From Aquincola tertiaricarbonis (GTDB lineage: Bacteria > Pseudomonadota > Gammaproteobacteria > Burkholderiales > Burkholderiaceae_C), in contig NZ_CP097635.1 in NCBI RefSeq assembly GCF_023573145.1, positions 2,480,001-2,544,000 on the forward strand: a DNA stretch of 64,000 nucleotides, read 5' to 3'. Each line of letters begins with the position of its first letter. Within the stretch, counting starts at the first letter, position 1. Positions 9,293-17,065 of the stretch are shown here, piece by piece. A program made the translations under genes and the position numbers. The notes beneath the pieces are model-generated. The model was not told where the DNA came from. It was given only the letters and a program-made list of their open reading frames with translations, and did not search any database.

Positions 9293-10798
9293 TTACTTGA
9301 TGATGCGCAGCGGCGAGGCGCTGTTGTTGGCCTGGCGGGCGACGCGCGAGCCGAACAGCGCGGCATCACCGGTGGCGTCGGCATAGGTGCCGGCGTAGCT
9401 GGCGGGCGGCGACATCACGCCTTGCTGCGTGTTGGAGTCGGTCGCGGCCAGGGCCGAGGGCTTGCCCAGGTTGCTGCGCAGCGCGGTCAGGAAGGCGGCC
9501 TTCTCGCTGCCGGCCGGCACCACGGCCTTGTTCCACTGCATCGTGGCTTCGAACACGAAGGGGTAGTCGCCAGCCTTGGCCAGGGCGCGCACCGGGGCCA
9601 CGCCGTCCAGCTTGACGAAGCGGTAGCCCTTGTCGCCGCCGTCACGCAGCGGGTTGTTCTCGCGGCCCAGCACGCCCAGGCCGTAGGCGATGCCGTCACC
9701 GTCGGCGGCTTCTTCCACGCTGTTGATGGTGTCGGCGGCCGAGACCTTGCCCAGGCCGTCTTCCACGTTGCCGGTGCCGGCGCCTTCCTGCACCACGAAG
9801 GCGGGGCCGGTCACGCGGTGCACCACCGTCGGGTTGCCGGCGCTGCCAGCCACGTTCAGCGGGGCCACGGCGCCCAGCTCGCTGCTGCCGTTGTTCAGGA
9901 AGAACACGTTGGAGGCGGCCTGCGTGCCAGAGCCTTCGGTGCGGCGGACGACGTTGATCGTCTTGGTCATCACGTTCGGATCGACGCTGGGCGGAATCAC
10001 GATGTTCCAGCCGCGCTTGGTGGTGGCGTTGCCGTTGCCGCCGTTCAGGCCGCCGGTGGACAGCGCGGAGCGCACGAATTCGGTCGGCAGCGACGGAATG
10101 GTGGCCAGCGTGGCGGCGGTCCAGGTGTTCTGGTCGGCCGGCACGTCGATCATCTGGCCGCCCACGGGAATGATGCCCTGGGCCATCTGCAGCGCACGGT
10201 AGGCCTTCTTGTTCACGGCCACGCCGAAGATGCCCTGCACCAGCGGGGCCACGTCCAGGTTGGTCAGCTGCTCGTTGGTCAGCGCGGGCGTGCCGGCGGG
10301 CAGGTTCACGCTCTTTTGCAGCAGCGCGGGTTCCACGTCGGAGATGCCGGCGTCGGAGACGCGGTTCTCGGTGGTGCCGCACAGGAAGGGCGCGGCCACG
10401 GTGCCGGCACCGGCGGTGCAGCTGGCGCCGCTGATCACCATGTGCGCGATCGGGGCCGCAGTGGCCACCGGGTTCACGCCCTGGCCCGAACCGCCCTGGT
10501 CACGCTTGTAGATGACCACCGGGGTGCCGGCGCCCCAGGCACCGACGGCCTGGTTGAGCACGCCAGCGTAGGCGCGGTGGTTGTTGCCCGCCGCGTCGTT
10601 CTGGTAGCGGTGCATGTTGCTCAGGATTTCGCCGGCATAGGCGGCGAACGACAGGCGCAGGGCCGAGGCACCGGCAACGGTGACTTCCTTCAGCGAGCCG
10701 TTGGCGCGGGCGGCGTCCACTTCGGCGGGCGTCAGAGCATGGGCGGAGCCGATCGCGGCCAGCAGGGCGGCCGCGGCGATGGTGTGCAGACGGTTCAT
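9293..10798 (-). CDS. Secreted periplasmic-binding-protein-like (PstS-fold) protein
   Basis: 501 residues from the ATG at 10798, preceded by a good AGGAGATC ribosome site. It has a signal peptide (MNRLHTIAAAALLAAIGSAHA). After it come features typical of PstS-like type II binding proteins: VTVAGASALRLSF near the start, KRDQGGSGQGVNP in the first lobe, GIFGVAVNKKAYRALQ, a RRTEGSGTQAASN substrate-loop-like segment, and a late GDYPFVFEATMQWNK segment. It is longer than classical PstS (about 340 residues) and no permease or ATPase genes are nearby, so ordinary ABC uptake is unlikely. It sits between two paralogous PEP-CTERM genes on the same strand, which suggests a matrix- or surface-linked binding or scavenging role. 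This is inferred; the ligand is unknown. Confidence 0.75.
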   Translation of the reverse strand: MNRLHTIAAAALLAAIGSAHALTPAEVDAARANGSLKEVTVAGASALRLSFAAYAGEILSNMHRYQNDAAGNNHRAYAGVLNQAVGAWGAGTPVVIYKRDQGGSGQGVNPVATAAPIAHMVISGASCTAGAGTVAAPFLCGTTENRVSDAGISDVEPALLQKSVNLPAGTPALTNEQLTNLDVAPLVQGIFGVAVNKKAYRALQMAQGIIPVGGQMIDVPADQNTWTAATLATIPSLPTEFVRSALSTGGLNGGNGNATTKRGWNIVIPPSVDPNVMTKTINVVRRTEGSGTQAASNVFFLNNGSSELGAVAPLNVAGSAGNPTVVHRVTGPAFVVQEGAGTGNVEDGLGKVSAADTINSVEEAADGDGIAYGLGVLGRENNPLRDGGDKGYRFVKLDGVAPVRALAKAGDYPFVFEATMQWNKAVVPAGSEKAAFLTALRSNLGKPSALAATDSNTQQGVMSPPASYAGTYADATGDAALFGSRVARQANNSASPLRIIK

Positions 10799-10840
10799 GT
10801 TGGGATCTCCTCTTGGCACGGGCGGGCAGGGCTCCGCCAG

Positions 10841-10862
10841 GCCGGGCCAGACAAGGCCCGGC
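10841..10862. other. GC-rich hairpin in the leader of the binding-protein gene
   Basis: Bases 10841-10848 pair perfectly with 10855-10862 (8 bp) around a 6-base loop, about 45 bases before the ATG of the downstream minus-strand gene. No U-run follows. Role unknown; it could stabilise the 5' end of the mRNA. Confidence 0.35.
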
Positions 10863-10880
10863 TGGTGGAACCGGGTGGGG

Positions 10881-10915
10881 GAAAAAAGAACGGGGCTGCG
10901 GCCTTGCGCCGCAGC
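10881..10915 (-). terminator. Rho-independent terminator of the PEP-CTERM gene at 10924
   Basis: On the minus strand an 8-bp perfect stem (10908-10915 with 10895-10902, 5-base loop) is followed after four bases by TTCTTTTTTC. It starts 8 bases beyond the stop codon of the PEP-CTERM gene, so that gene is probably transcribed separately from the binding-protein gene. Confidence 0.8.
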
Positions 10916-10923
10916 GTGCGGGA

Positions 10924-11664
10924 TCAGCCGCGACGGCGACGGGCCAGGGCGGCCACACCAGCCAGGCCGGCCAGCATCAGGGCATAGGTGCCGGGTTCCG
11001 GCACGGCGGCCACGGTGTAGGTCAGCGTGGTGCCGTCGAAGGTGGCCTTGCCGGCCAGCTTGTTGACCACCGACTGCTCCAGGTTGTCATAGCTGCCGAC
11101 GGTGATGTCGAACACGTCGGCGGTGCCACCGATGGCGTGGTCGATGTACAGGCCCGGGGGGCCGAACAGGATCTCGTCACGGTAGAAGGCTTCGGTGCCC
11201 TTGGGGTTGTAGCTGTCGCCGTTGACGGCGAAGTCCAGCGTGTGCGTGCCGGTCTGGTTCACGGTCTGCGCATAGGTGCCGGCATTGGGCGTGATGGTGT
11301 TGGTGGTGGTGTTGTTCACGATCGGCGACAGGTTGTCCTTCTGCGTGACCAGCAGGTGGAACTCGCCGATGTCGCCGAAACCTTCACCGTCGGCCGCCAC
11401 CAGGCCCCAGCGGGTGGTGGAGGTGTTGGGGTTGGCGGCGATGAACTTGCTCCACTCGCCACCCAGCACCGAGCGCGAGAAGCTGAAGCCGGCGGTGGCG
11501 CCCAGCATGTCGTCGACGGTGATGCCGGTGTCCAGCGCGTAGCTGCCGTTCTCGTTCCACACGAGCATGAACAGCTCGGCGCCGTTGTCGGTGTTGATGG
11601 CCGCGAAGGCGGCGGGCAGCGTGAGGGCAAGGCCGACGGCCGCCGCGAGTTTCTTCAGTTGCAT
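10924..11664 (-). CDS. PEP-CTERM sorting-domain protein, small paralogue
   Basis: 246 residues. The ATG at 11664 has a strong AAGGAGG site. Signal peptide: MQLKKLAAAVGLALTLPAAFA. The tail is canonical: VPEPGTYALMLAGLAGVAAL then ARRRRG. The mature part begins INTDNGAELFMLVWN and shares its layout with the larger paralogue at 8098-9216, including the LDTGI and GFGDIGEFHL segments. The family is presumably exported, cleaved by an exosortase encoded elsewhere and left in the extracellular matrix. It has its own terminator. The EpsA-type regulator lies 265 bases upstream on the same strand and is a plausible controller. Confidence 0.87.
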   Translation of the reverse strand: MQLKKLAAAVGLALTLPAAFAAINTDNGAELFMLVWNENGSYALDTGITVDDMLGATAGFSFSRSVLGGEWSKFIAANPNTSTTRWGLVAADGEGFGDIGEFHLLVTQKDNLSPIVNNTTTNTITPNAGTYAQTVNQTGTHTLDFAVNGDSYNPKGTEAFYRDEILFGPPGLYIDHAIGGTADVFDITVGSYDNLEQSVVNKLAGKATFDGTTLTYTVAAVPEPGTYALMLAGLAGVAALARRRRG

Positions 11665-11929
11665 GGAATCCTCCTTGAGGGAACGTTTGGATGGTCAGTG
11701 GCCGCTTCCTGGGCAGCGGCACCACGCAACGGCCTGGAGGGGCTGTCGCATGGGTCGCCGCCTAAAGATCGACCGCTGGCATCGACAGTCCCGGATGGGC
11801 AGGATCTGCGTTGCGGCGGAGGCATCGGGCGGGCTGCTTGCCGGGCGGCAAAGAGCGGGCAGGCCCCACTATGGCGCTTGCTCGTGAATCATCGAAGAGC
11901 GGCTGCGCGCTGCCAATGAGCCGAGCGGA

Positions 11930-12724
11930 TCATTCGAGCGGCGGCAGGTCGGTGCACAGCAGCATGTTGCGGGTCATGGCCAGCGCCACGGCCTGCGCGC
12001 GGTTGCTGGCGCCCAGCTTGCGCAGGATCTTCTGGATGTGGTTCTTCACCGTCAGCGGGCTGATGCCCAGCAGCTCGCCGATCTGCTGGTTGCTCTTGCC
12101 TTCGCGCACCCAGCCCAGGATCTGGCGCTCGCGCTCGGTCACCGAGGCGTGGGCCGTGCCCGGGCGCTGCTGCACCGGCGGTGGCAGGTTGTTCATCTCC
12201 TGCTCGGTGGCCTGCACACGCAGATAGGTGGCATGCAGCTGGGGCAGCAGCAGCTCCAGGTGCAGCACCTGCTGGCTGGCCGCCGGCTGGCCGGGCTGCG
12301 CGAACACGAAGAAGCTCTCCAGCTCGGCCGGGCGCTGCGGCCGCGACACGCCATGCACCGCCACCGCGCCCAGGGCCGGGCCGGCGCTCAGCGGCATGCC
12401 GGCCTCGGCGAGGTCGACCACCAGCGCGCGGCCGCGGGCCTCCATCCAGCGGCCCACCAGCGCCATCATCAGCGGCGAGCGGGCATCGGTCAGCAGCGCC
12501 ATCACCTCGTCGGCCAGCATGGTGCTCTGGAACACCTCGAACACCAGCTCGCGCCGGCCGCGGTGGTAGGCGCCGCACACCGCCACCGTGTGCGGCAGCA
12601 GCGTGTGCAGTTGCGTCTGCAGCCACACGAAGAACTGGTAGCGCCGCCGCACCTGGGGTGCGGACTCGATCGCGCGCACCAGGGATTCGGCATGCCGCGG
12701 TGTCAGGAGCACCGAGTCGTCCAT
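11930..12724 (-). CDS. epsA: LuxR-family regulator of the EpsA (exosortase/EPS-associated) type
   Basis: 264 residues from the ATG at 12724. An ATG nine bases upstream (12733) is equally possible, and no strong ribosome site decides. The N-terminal ~180 residues resemble the EpsA family (TPRHAESLVRAIESAPQVRRR and FFVWLQTQLHTLLPH segments), thought to be a sensor/dimerisation part. The C-terminal ~65 residues are a LuxR helix-turn-helix: TERERQILGWVREGKSNQQI, GISPLTVKNHIQKILRKL, and ASNRAQAVA. In related bacteria this family sits with exopolysaccharide/exosortase genes and PEP-CTERM proteins, matching the surroundings. It is transcribed divergently from the subtilisin gene. A 6-bp inverted repeat lies just upstream of the start. 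Specific targets are inferred, not shown. Confidence 0.8.
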   Translation of the reverse strand: MDDSVLLTPRHAESLVRAIESAPQVRRRYQFFVWLQTQLHTLLPHTVAVCGAYHRGRRELVFEVFQSTMLADEVMALLTDARSPLMMALVGRWMEARGRALVVDLAEAGMPLSAGPALGAVAVHGVSRPQRPAELESFFVFAQPGQPAASQQVLHLELLLPQLHATYLRVQATEQEMNNLPPPVQQRPGTAHASVTERERQILGWVREGKSNQQIGELLGISPLTVKNHIQKILRKLGASNRAQAVALAMTRNMLLCTDLPPLE

Positions 12725-12748
12725 GTAATGCATGTGGAACGCAAGTGT

Positions 12749-12766
12749 CGAAACGTTGCAGTTTCG
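12749..12766. promoter_or_regulatory. Inverted repeat upstream of epsA, possible operator
   Basis: CGAAAC at 12749-12754 mirrors GTTTCG at 12761-12766 with a 6-base spacer. It lies 25 bases before the epsA start, inside the region shared with the divergent protease gene. It could be a LuxR-type autoregulatory site or a leader hairpin. No independent evidence. Confidence 0.3.
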
Positions 12767-12922
12767 TCGCCGAAGATGACCGGCTGTTGCATGCGATGCG
12801 CCGTACGGACTAGGCAGCACCCGCAGGCCAGGGGGGTGTCGGCGGCGCATGGTCCGAACGGCCCATGGTCCACGCGCCGGCTTCACGGGGGGCTCAAATG
12901 CGCTGCGTAGATTGCGGACCGC

Positions 12923-14497
12923 ATGAGCCATTCAGACCCGTTCCTGCGGCGCATGCGCCTTGTCGTCCAGCGCTCACCAGCGCTGGTGTTGCTGCCCGTG
13001 CTGCTGGCGGTCGGCCAGGTGGCTGCCGCCGCCCCTGCGCGCGAGCAGCGCATGGACGTGATGCCGTCCGACGCCCGCTTCGGCCAGCAGTGGTGGCTGC
13101 GGGCGGTGGCCGCCGGCAACACCGGCGCTGCCGGACTGGCCACGTCCTGGAGCCGGTCCACCGGCGCGCCGGTGTCGGGCAGCGGGCCGGTGGTGGCGGT
13201 GCTCGATTCCGGCATCACCACCCACCCCGAGCTGGACGCGCGCCGCCTGCCCGGCTACGACTTCGTCAGCGATGCGGTGTACGCCGGCGACGGCAACGGC
13301 CGCGACAACGACCCCACCGACTCCGGCGATGCCATCACCACCGCCGAGCGGCTGGCCAACCCGTCGGCCTTCAGCGGCTGCCCCGATGCGCCGTTTTCCA
13401 GCTGGCACGGCACGGTGATCGCCGGCCAGGTGGCGGCGGTGAGCAACAACGGCGAGGGCGTGGCCGCCGCCAACTGGAACGGCCGCTTTCTGCCGGTGCG
13501 GGTGGCCGGCAAGTGCGGCGCGGCGGTGGCCGACATCATCGACGGCCTGCGCTGGGCCGCGGGCCTGCCGGTGGCCGGCGTGCCGGCCAATGCCAACCCG
13601 GCCCGCATCATCGTGCTGGGCTATGGCGCGCCCGAAGCCTGCGACGTGACCAGCGGCAATGCCGAGGTGGCCCGCGTGGCGCGCCTTTACACCGACGCGC
13701 TGGCCGAGGTGCGCGCCGCCGGTGCGCTGGTGATCGCCGCGGCCGGCAATCTGCGCAGCGGCGTGGCGCGGCCGGCCAGCTGCACCGGGGCCTTTGCCGT
13801 CACCTCGCTCAACCGCGAAGGCTACAAGGCCAACTACGCCAACTTCGGCCCGCAGGTGGCGCTGGCCACGACGGGCGGCGACATGGCGGCCGGCAACACC
13901 TGCGACGAAGAGCTGGCCGATGCGGGCATCGTCTCCACCGGCAACCTGGGCGAGACCGTGGCCGGTCAGGCCGGCTACGTGGCCGCTTCAGGCAGCAGCT
14001 TTGCGGGTCCGGTGGTGGGCGGCACCGCAGCGCTGATGCTGGCGGTGAACCCGACCCTGACGGTGGCCGAACTGACCGACGGCCTGACCCGCAGCGCGCG
14101 CCCGCATGTGCAGGTGCCGCTGCTGGGCAGCTGCAGCAGCCGCCTGCCCGGGCGCTGCACCTGCACCACCACCACCTGCGGTGCCGGCGTGCTGGACGCC
14201 GACCAGGCGCTGGTGTTCGCGGCCGCGCCGCGCAGCTATGCGGCCCCGGCCCGCAGCGCGCCCACCCTGGACGACGCGCGCCTGCGCACCTGCGCGCAGA
14301 AGCTGGGCCTGCCGCTGCCACCGTCGGGCGGCGCCAGCCAGCCCACGCCTGAACCCACGCCGACTCCCACGCCCACGCCGGACAACGGCGGTGGTGGTGG
14401 TGGTGGTGGTGCGATGAGCCTCGAAGCCGGCCTCGGCCTGCTGGCCGCCTGCGCGGCCCTGCGTGCGCTGCAGGCTCAGCGCCGCCGGCGCAGGTAG
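12923..14497 (+). CDS. Subtilisin-like (S8) serine protease with Gly-rich C-terminal membrane/sorting tail
   Basis: 524 residues. Signal peptide at residues about 12-37 (ends VAAAA). Catalytic triad of the S8 family: Asp95 in VAVLDSGITTHP, His162 in SSWHGTVIAG, Ser359 in ASGSSFAGPVVGG. Oxyanion Asn in LVIAAAGNLRSG. The C-terminal part has paired cysteines (LGSCSSRLPGRCTCTTTTC), then a PTPEPTPTPTPTP linker, eight glycines, a hydrophobic helix and QRRRRR. That Gly-tract/helix/Arg layout resembles the GlyGly-CTERM (rhombosortase) class of sorting tail rather than PEP-CTERM. It probably is a surface-attached or released protease. The start is the first ATG; no clear ribosome site is seen. The last 22 bases overlap the convergent PEP-CTERM gene. 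Confidence 0.9.
   Translation: MSHSDPFLRRMRLVVQRSPALVLLPVLLAVGQVAAAAPAREQRMDVMPSDARFGQQWWLRAVAAGNTGAAGLATSWSRSTGAPVSGSGPVVAVLDSGITTHPELDARRLPGYDFVSDAVYAGDGNGRDNDPTDSGDAITTAERLANPSAFSGCPDAPFSSWHGTVIAGQVAAVSNNGEGVAAANWNGRFLPVRVAGKCGAAVADIIDGLRWAAGLPVAGVPANANPARIIVLGYGAPEACDVTSGNAEVARVARLYTDALAEVRAAGALVIAAAGNLRSGVARPASCTGAFAVTSLNREGYKANYANFGPQVALATTGGDMAAGNTCDEELADAGIVSTGNLGETVAGQAGYVAASGSSFAGPVVGGTAALMLAVNPTLTVAELTDGLTRSARPHVQVPLLGSCSSRLPGRCTCTTTTCGAGVLDADQALVFAAAPRSYAAPARSAPTLDDARLRTCAQKLGLPLPPSGGASQPTPEPTPTPTPTPDNGGGGGGGGAMSLEAGLGLLAACAALRALQAQRRRRR
14343..14410 (+). repeat. Pro-Thr linker and (GGT)7 tract in the protease tail
   Basis: Codons for PTP/PTPE units are followed at 14390-14410 by seven perfect GGT triplets. 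A triplet run of this kind can change length by slippage without breaking the frame, altering only the glycine linker before the membrane helix. Confidence 0.7.
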
Positions 14498-15000
14498 CCG
14501 ATGGCCGCCAGGCCCATGGCCAGCATCAGGTAGGTGGAAGGTTCGGGCACGGCGGCGATGCTGCCGGGCCCGGTGATGCTGTTGCTGAAGAGGCCGCTGT
14601 CTCCCACGCCGGTGGTCACGAAGGTGTAGCGCACGCCCGCCGTCAGCCCCCATGAAAAGCCGGCCTGGCCGACGGTGGTGCCGCCCAGGTCGTCGTTGGC
14701 CACCAGCGCGCCGGTCAGCGGCTGGGTCGGGTTGAACGACGGCCCATACAGCAGCACGAAGTTGTCCCAGCCGCCTTGCGCCGTGCTCAGGAAGTTGTAG
14801 AAGCCGGTGCTGCCCACGGTGAACTCGAAGGCGCTGTAGGCCGTGTCGGTCATCGTGACGAAGTCCAGCGTTTCCACCGGACGGTTGAAGGTGGCACCGC
14901 CGACGGTGGTGCCGCCGTAGTCCAGCGTGGCGGCCAGTGCCGCGGGGCCGGCCAGCAGCAATGCGGCGGCCAGCGCCAGCGTGGAAGGCTTGCAGTTCAT
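14476..15000 (-). CDS. Small PEP-CTERM sorting-domain protein
   Basis: 174 residues. ATG at 15000 with GCAGGAGACA upstream. Signal peptide MNCKPSTLALAAALLLAGPAALA. The mature part is beta-rich (FEFTVGSTGFYNFLSTAQGG, LLYGPSFNPTQPLTG, ANDDLGG), resembling the FxDxY/PPC-type beta-sandwich seen in several PEP-CTERM proteins. The tail is AAVPEPSTYLMLAMGLAAIGYLRRRR, here described by its PEP motif, helix and Arg cluster. It overlaps the 3' end of the convergent subtilisin gene by 22 bases. It is not obviously paralogous to the other two PEP-CTERM proteins in the window. Confidence 0.87.
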   Translation of the reverse strand: MNCKPSTLALAAALLLAGPAALAATLDYGGTTVGGATFNRPVETLDFVTMTDTAYSAFEFTVGSTGFYNFLSTAQGGWDNFVLLYGPSFNPTQPLTGALVANDDLGGTTVGQAGFSWGLTAGVRYTFVTTGVGDSGLFSNSITGPGSIAAVPEPSTYLMLAMGLAAIGYLRRRR

Positions 15001-15040
15001 GGTGTGTCTCCTGCCTGTGGGGTGTGTGGGCGTGGCGCGC

Positions 15041-16456
15041 TCAGCGGCCGGCCAGCATCAGCTTGGTCAGTTCGCGCATCGAGGCCACCAGCCGGTCCAC
15101 GTCCTGCGTGGAATGGAAGAGGTGGGTGGAGATGCGCACCGGGTGGTGGGCGGCGGTGGAGCCCGGCACCGGCACCGCGGTGTTGCGGATGACGATGCCG
15201 TACTGCGTGCGCAGCCGCTCAACGAAGGTGCTGGACTGGGCCGATTCGGCCGTGGCTGCGCCGCTGCCCGCCGCCAGCGCCAGCGAAGGCCCGTGGAAGG
15301 GGTTGAAGGAGGTGAGCGCCGACACCAGTTCGGGGTCGCCCATCGGTGAGTACAGCTTGGCCGTGCCCCATACCTGCGCGATCTTCTGCTTGAGGTAGGC
15401 CGACAGCGCCAGGTCGTGCGCCTCGATGGCGGCGCGGCCGATCTCGTCCCACCAGGTGCAGCATTCGCTCAGCACCTTGAGCATCGGGTAGTTGGGGTTG
15501 CCGATGCTCTGCACCCGCGTGCCGATCTGGTAGCTGGCCGCATTGGCATTGGTGCGCGGGCCGGTGAGCGCGGTGTTGTTGGTGTTGGTGGGCCAGAAGT
15601 TGAAGAGCGGCCGCGGGTTGAAGCTGCTGACGCGGTTGCGGATGTAGAGGATGCCGGTGCCCCCCGGCCCGCATTGCCACTTGTGGCCCGAGCAGCCCCA
15701 GAAGTCGATGCCCGTCTCATGGAACTTGATGTTGAACATGCCGGTGGCGTGGGCGCCATCGACGATGGTCATGATGTTGTTCTGCTGGGCCAGCATCGCC
15801 AGCCGCTTGTAGGGCAGCATGGTGCCGGTAAGGAAGGTGGGCGCCGAGAACACGAAGGCCTTGGTCTTGGCGGTGATGGCCGCGGCGAACAGGTTCACGT
15901 AGTCCTGCGCGGTCTGGTTGTTGCCCACCGGCAGCTCCACCCGCTTGATGACCACGCCCTTGCGCCAGGCCAGCAGGTTCATCGGGCCGTTGCCGCCTGG
16001 GTGCTCGTGGTTGGTGGTGATGATCTCGTCGCCGGCGTTCAGCTCCACGCCGGCCAGGATCTTGTTCATCCCGTCGGTGGTGTTGTAGGTCATCACCAGC
16101 TCTTCGGTCTCGCAGCCGAAGCCGGCGGCGATGGCCTGGCGCATCGGCGTGGTGCCGCCCAGCGTCTCGCGCGGGTTGCGTGCCACCTCGCGGTTGTAGT
16201 CGTCGAAGGCCTTGAGCAGGTGCACCGGCGTGGAGCCGGTGGTGCCCACGTTCATGTACAGGATGGACGGGTCCAGCGCGAAGGCGGGCTGCGGTTCGCC
16301 CATCACATGGTTGGTGGCGGCAAAGGCCTGCGGGCTGACCAGCGGCAGCGTGCCCGCTGCCAGCGTGCCGGCGCCCGCGCCCACCAGCCTGAAGAAGCGG
16401 CGCCGCCCGGCCTCGGGCTGCGCGGTGGACATGAGCGGGTCGTGATGCTCTGACAT
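15041..16456 (-). CDS. Tat-exported class-V PLP aminotransferase / isopenicillin-N-epimerase-like enzyme
   Basis: 471 residues from the ATG at 16456, chosen for its GGAAGGAAG ribosome site and because it puts a Tat signal at residues about 18-47 (RRRFFRLVGAGAG..., ending QAFA). The PLP core is a class-V fold: an early YMNVGTTGSTP segment, TTNHEHPGGNGP, a FSAPTFLTG strand, IVDGAHATG with the cofactor-binding Asp-x-Ala-His, and SGHKWQCGPGGTG with the Schiff-base Lys. The C-terminal small domain ends in RISTHLFHSTQDVDRLV, typical of IPN-epimerase/cysteine-desulfurase-like proteins. Export by Tat fits a protein folded with its cofactor. The substrate is unknown. The RidA-like lipoprotein gene just upstream on the same strand may be functionally linked, since RidA proteins act on PLP-enzyme by-products. 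Confidence 0.85.
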   Translation of the reverse strand: MSEHHDPLMSTAQPEAGRRRFFRLVGAGAGTLAAGTLPLVSPQAFAATNHVMGEPQPAFALDPSILYMNVGTTGSTPVHLLKAFDDYNREVARNPRETLGGTTPMRQAIAAGFGCETEELVMTYNTTDGMNKILAGVELNAGDEIITTNHEHPGGNGPMNLLAWRKGVVIKRVELPVGNNQTAQDYVNLFAAAITAKTKAFVFSAPTFLTGTMLPYKRLAMLAQQNNIMTIVDGAHATGMFNIKFHETGIDFWGCSGHKWQCGPGGTGILYIRNRVSSFNPRPLFNFWPTNTNNTALTGPRTNANAASYQIGTRVQSIGNPNYPMLKVLSECCTWWDEIGRAAIEAHDLALSAYLKQKIAQVWGTAKLYSPMGDPELVSALTSFNPFHGPSLALAAGSGAATAESAQSSTFVERLRTQYGIVIRNTAVPVPGSTAAHHPVRISTHLFHSTQDVDRLVASMRELTKLMLAGR

Positions 16457-16600
16457 GGGGGCTTCCTTCCGTACTGCTGTGGAGAGAAACGGGCGCAAAG
16501 CGGCGCCCGACGCGTGGGAACGCTCGGTCAACCAGTCAAAGAGAACCGAAGGCCGGGGCGGGCCGCATTGCGCGGCGGCCCCGGGGCGCGGTGCGGGCGG

Positions 16601-17065
16601 CTAGCGGGCCGCCACCGCGGAGATTTCCACCGCCACGTCGCGCGGCAGGCGGGCCACCTGCACCGTCGCACGGGCGGGCGGCTTGTCCTTGAAGTAGGTC
16701 GCGTAGACGGCGTTCATCTTCGCGAAGTCGTTCAGGTCCTTCATGAACACGTGGGTCAGCACCACGTCGTCCAGCGTCATGCCGTTGGCGGCCAGCACCG
16801 CCTTGAGGTTGTCCAGCACCAGGCGGGTCTGCTCCTCGATGGAGCCGGTGTTCACCTGGTTGGTCTTCGGGTCGATCGGGATCTGGCCCGCCAGGTACAG
16901 CGTGCTGCCGTGGCGGATGGCCTGTGAGTAGGGGCCGATGGCGGCCGGGGCGTCCGGGCTGGCGATGACCTGCTTGCCGCCCATCGGGGGCGCGGCGCAG
17001 GCCGACAACAGCAGGGTGGCGACACAGGCGAGCGCGCCGGTCGCGGCGCGGTGGAACTGCAGCAT
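16601..17065 (-). CDS. RidA/YjgF-fold lipoprotein
   Basis: 154 residues from the ATG at 17065 (CCAGGAGAC upstream). The N-terminus is a lipoprotein signal with lipobox LSAC, so the protein is probably lipid-anchored in the periplasm. The remainder is a complete RidA domain: APAAIGPYSQAIRHG, LYLAGQIPIDPKT, EEQTRLVLDNLKAVLAANG, and the terminal segment with RATVQVARLPRDVAVEI, which carries the conserved Arg that binds the carboxylate of imine/enamine substrates. Classic RidA is cytosolic and hydrolyses reactive imines from PLP enzymes. A periplasmic copy next to a Tat-exported PLP enzyme suggests both act outside the cytoplasm. That pairing is an inference from context. Confidence 0.85.
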   Translation of the reverse strand: MLQFHRAATGALACVATLLLSACAAPPMGGKQVIASPDAPAAIGPYSQAIRHGSTLYLAGQIPIDPKTNQVNTGSIEEQTRLVLDNLKAVLAANGMTLDDVVLTHVFMKDLNDFAKMNAVYATYFKDKPPARATVQVARLPRDVAVEISAVAAR

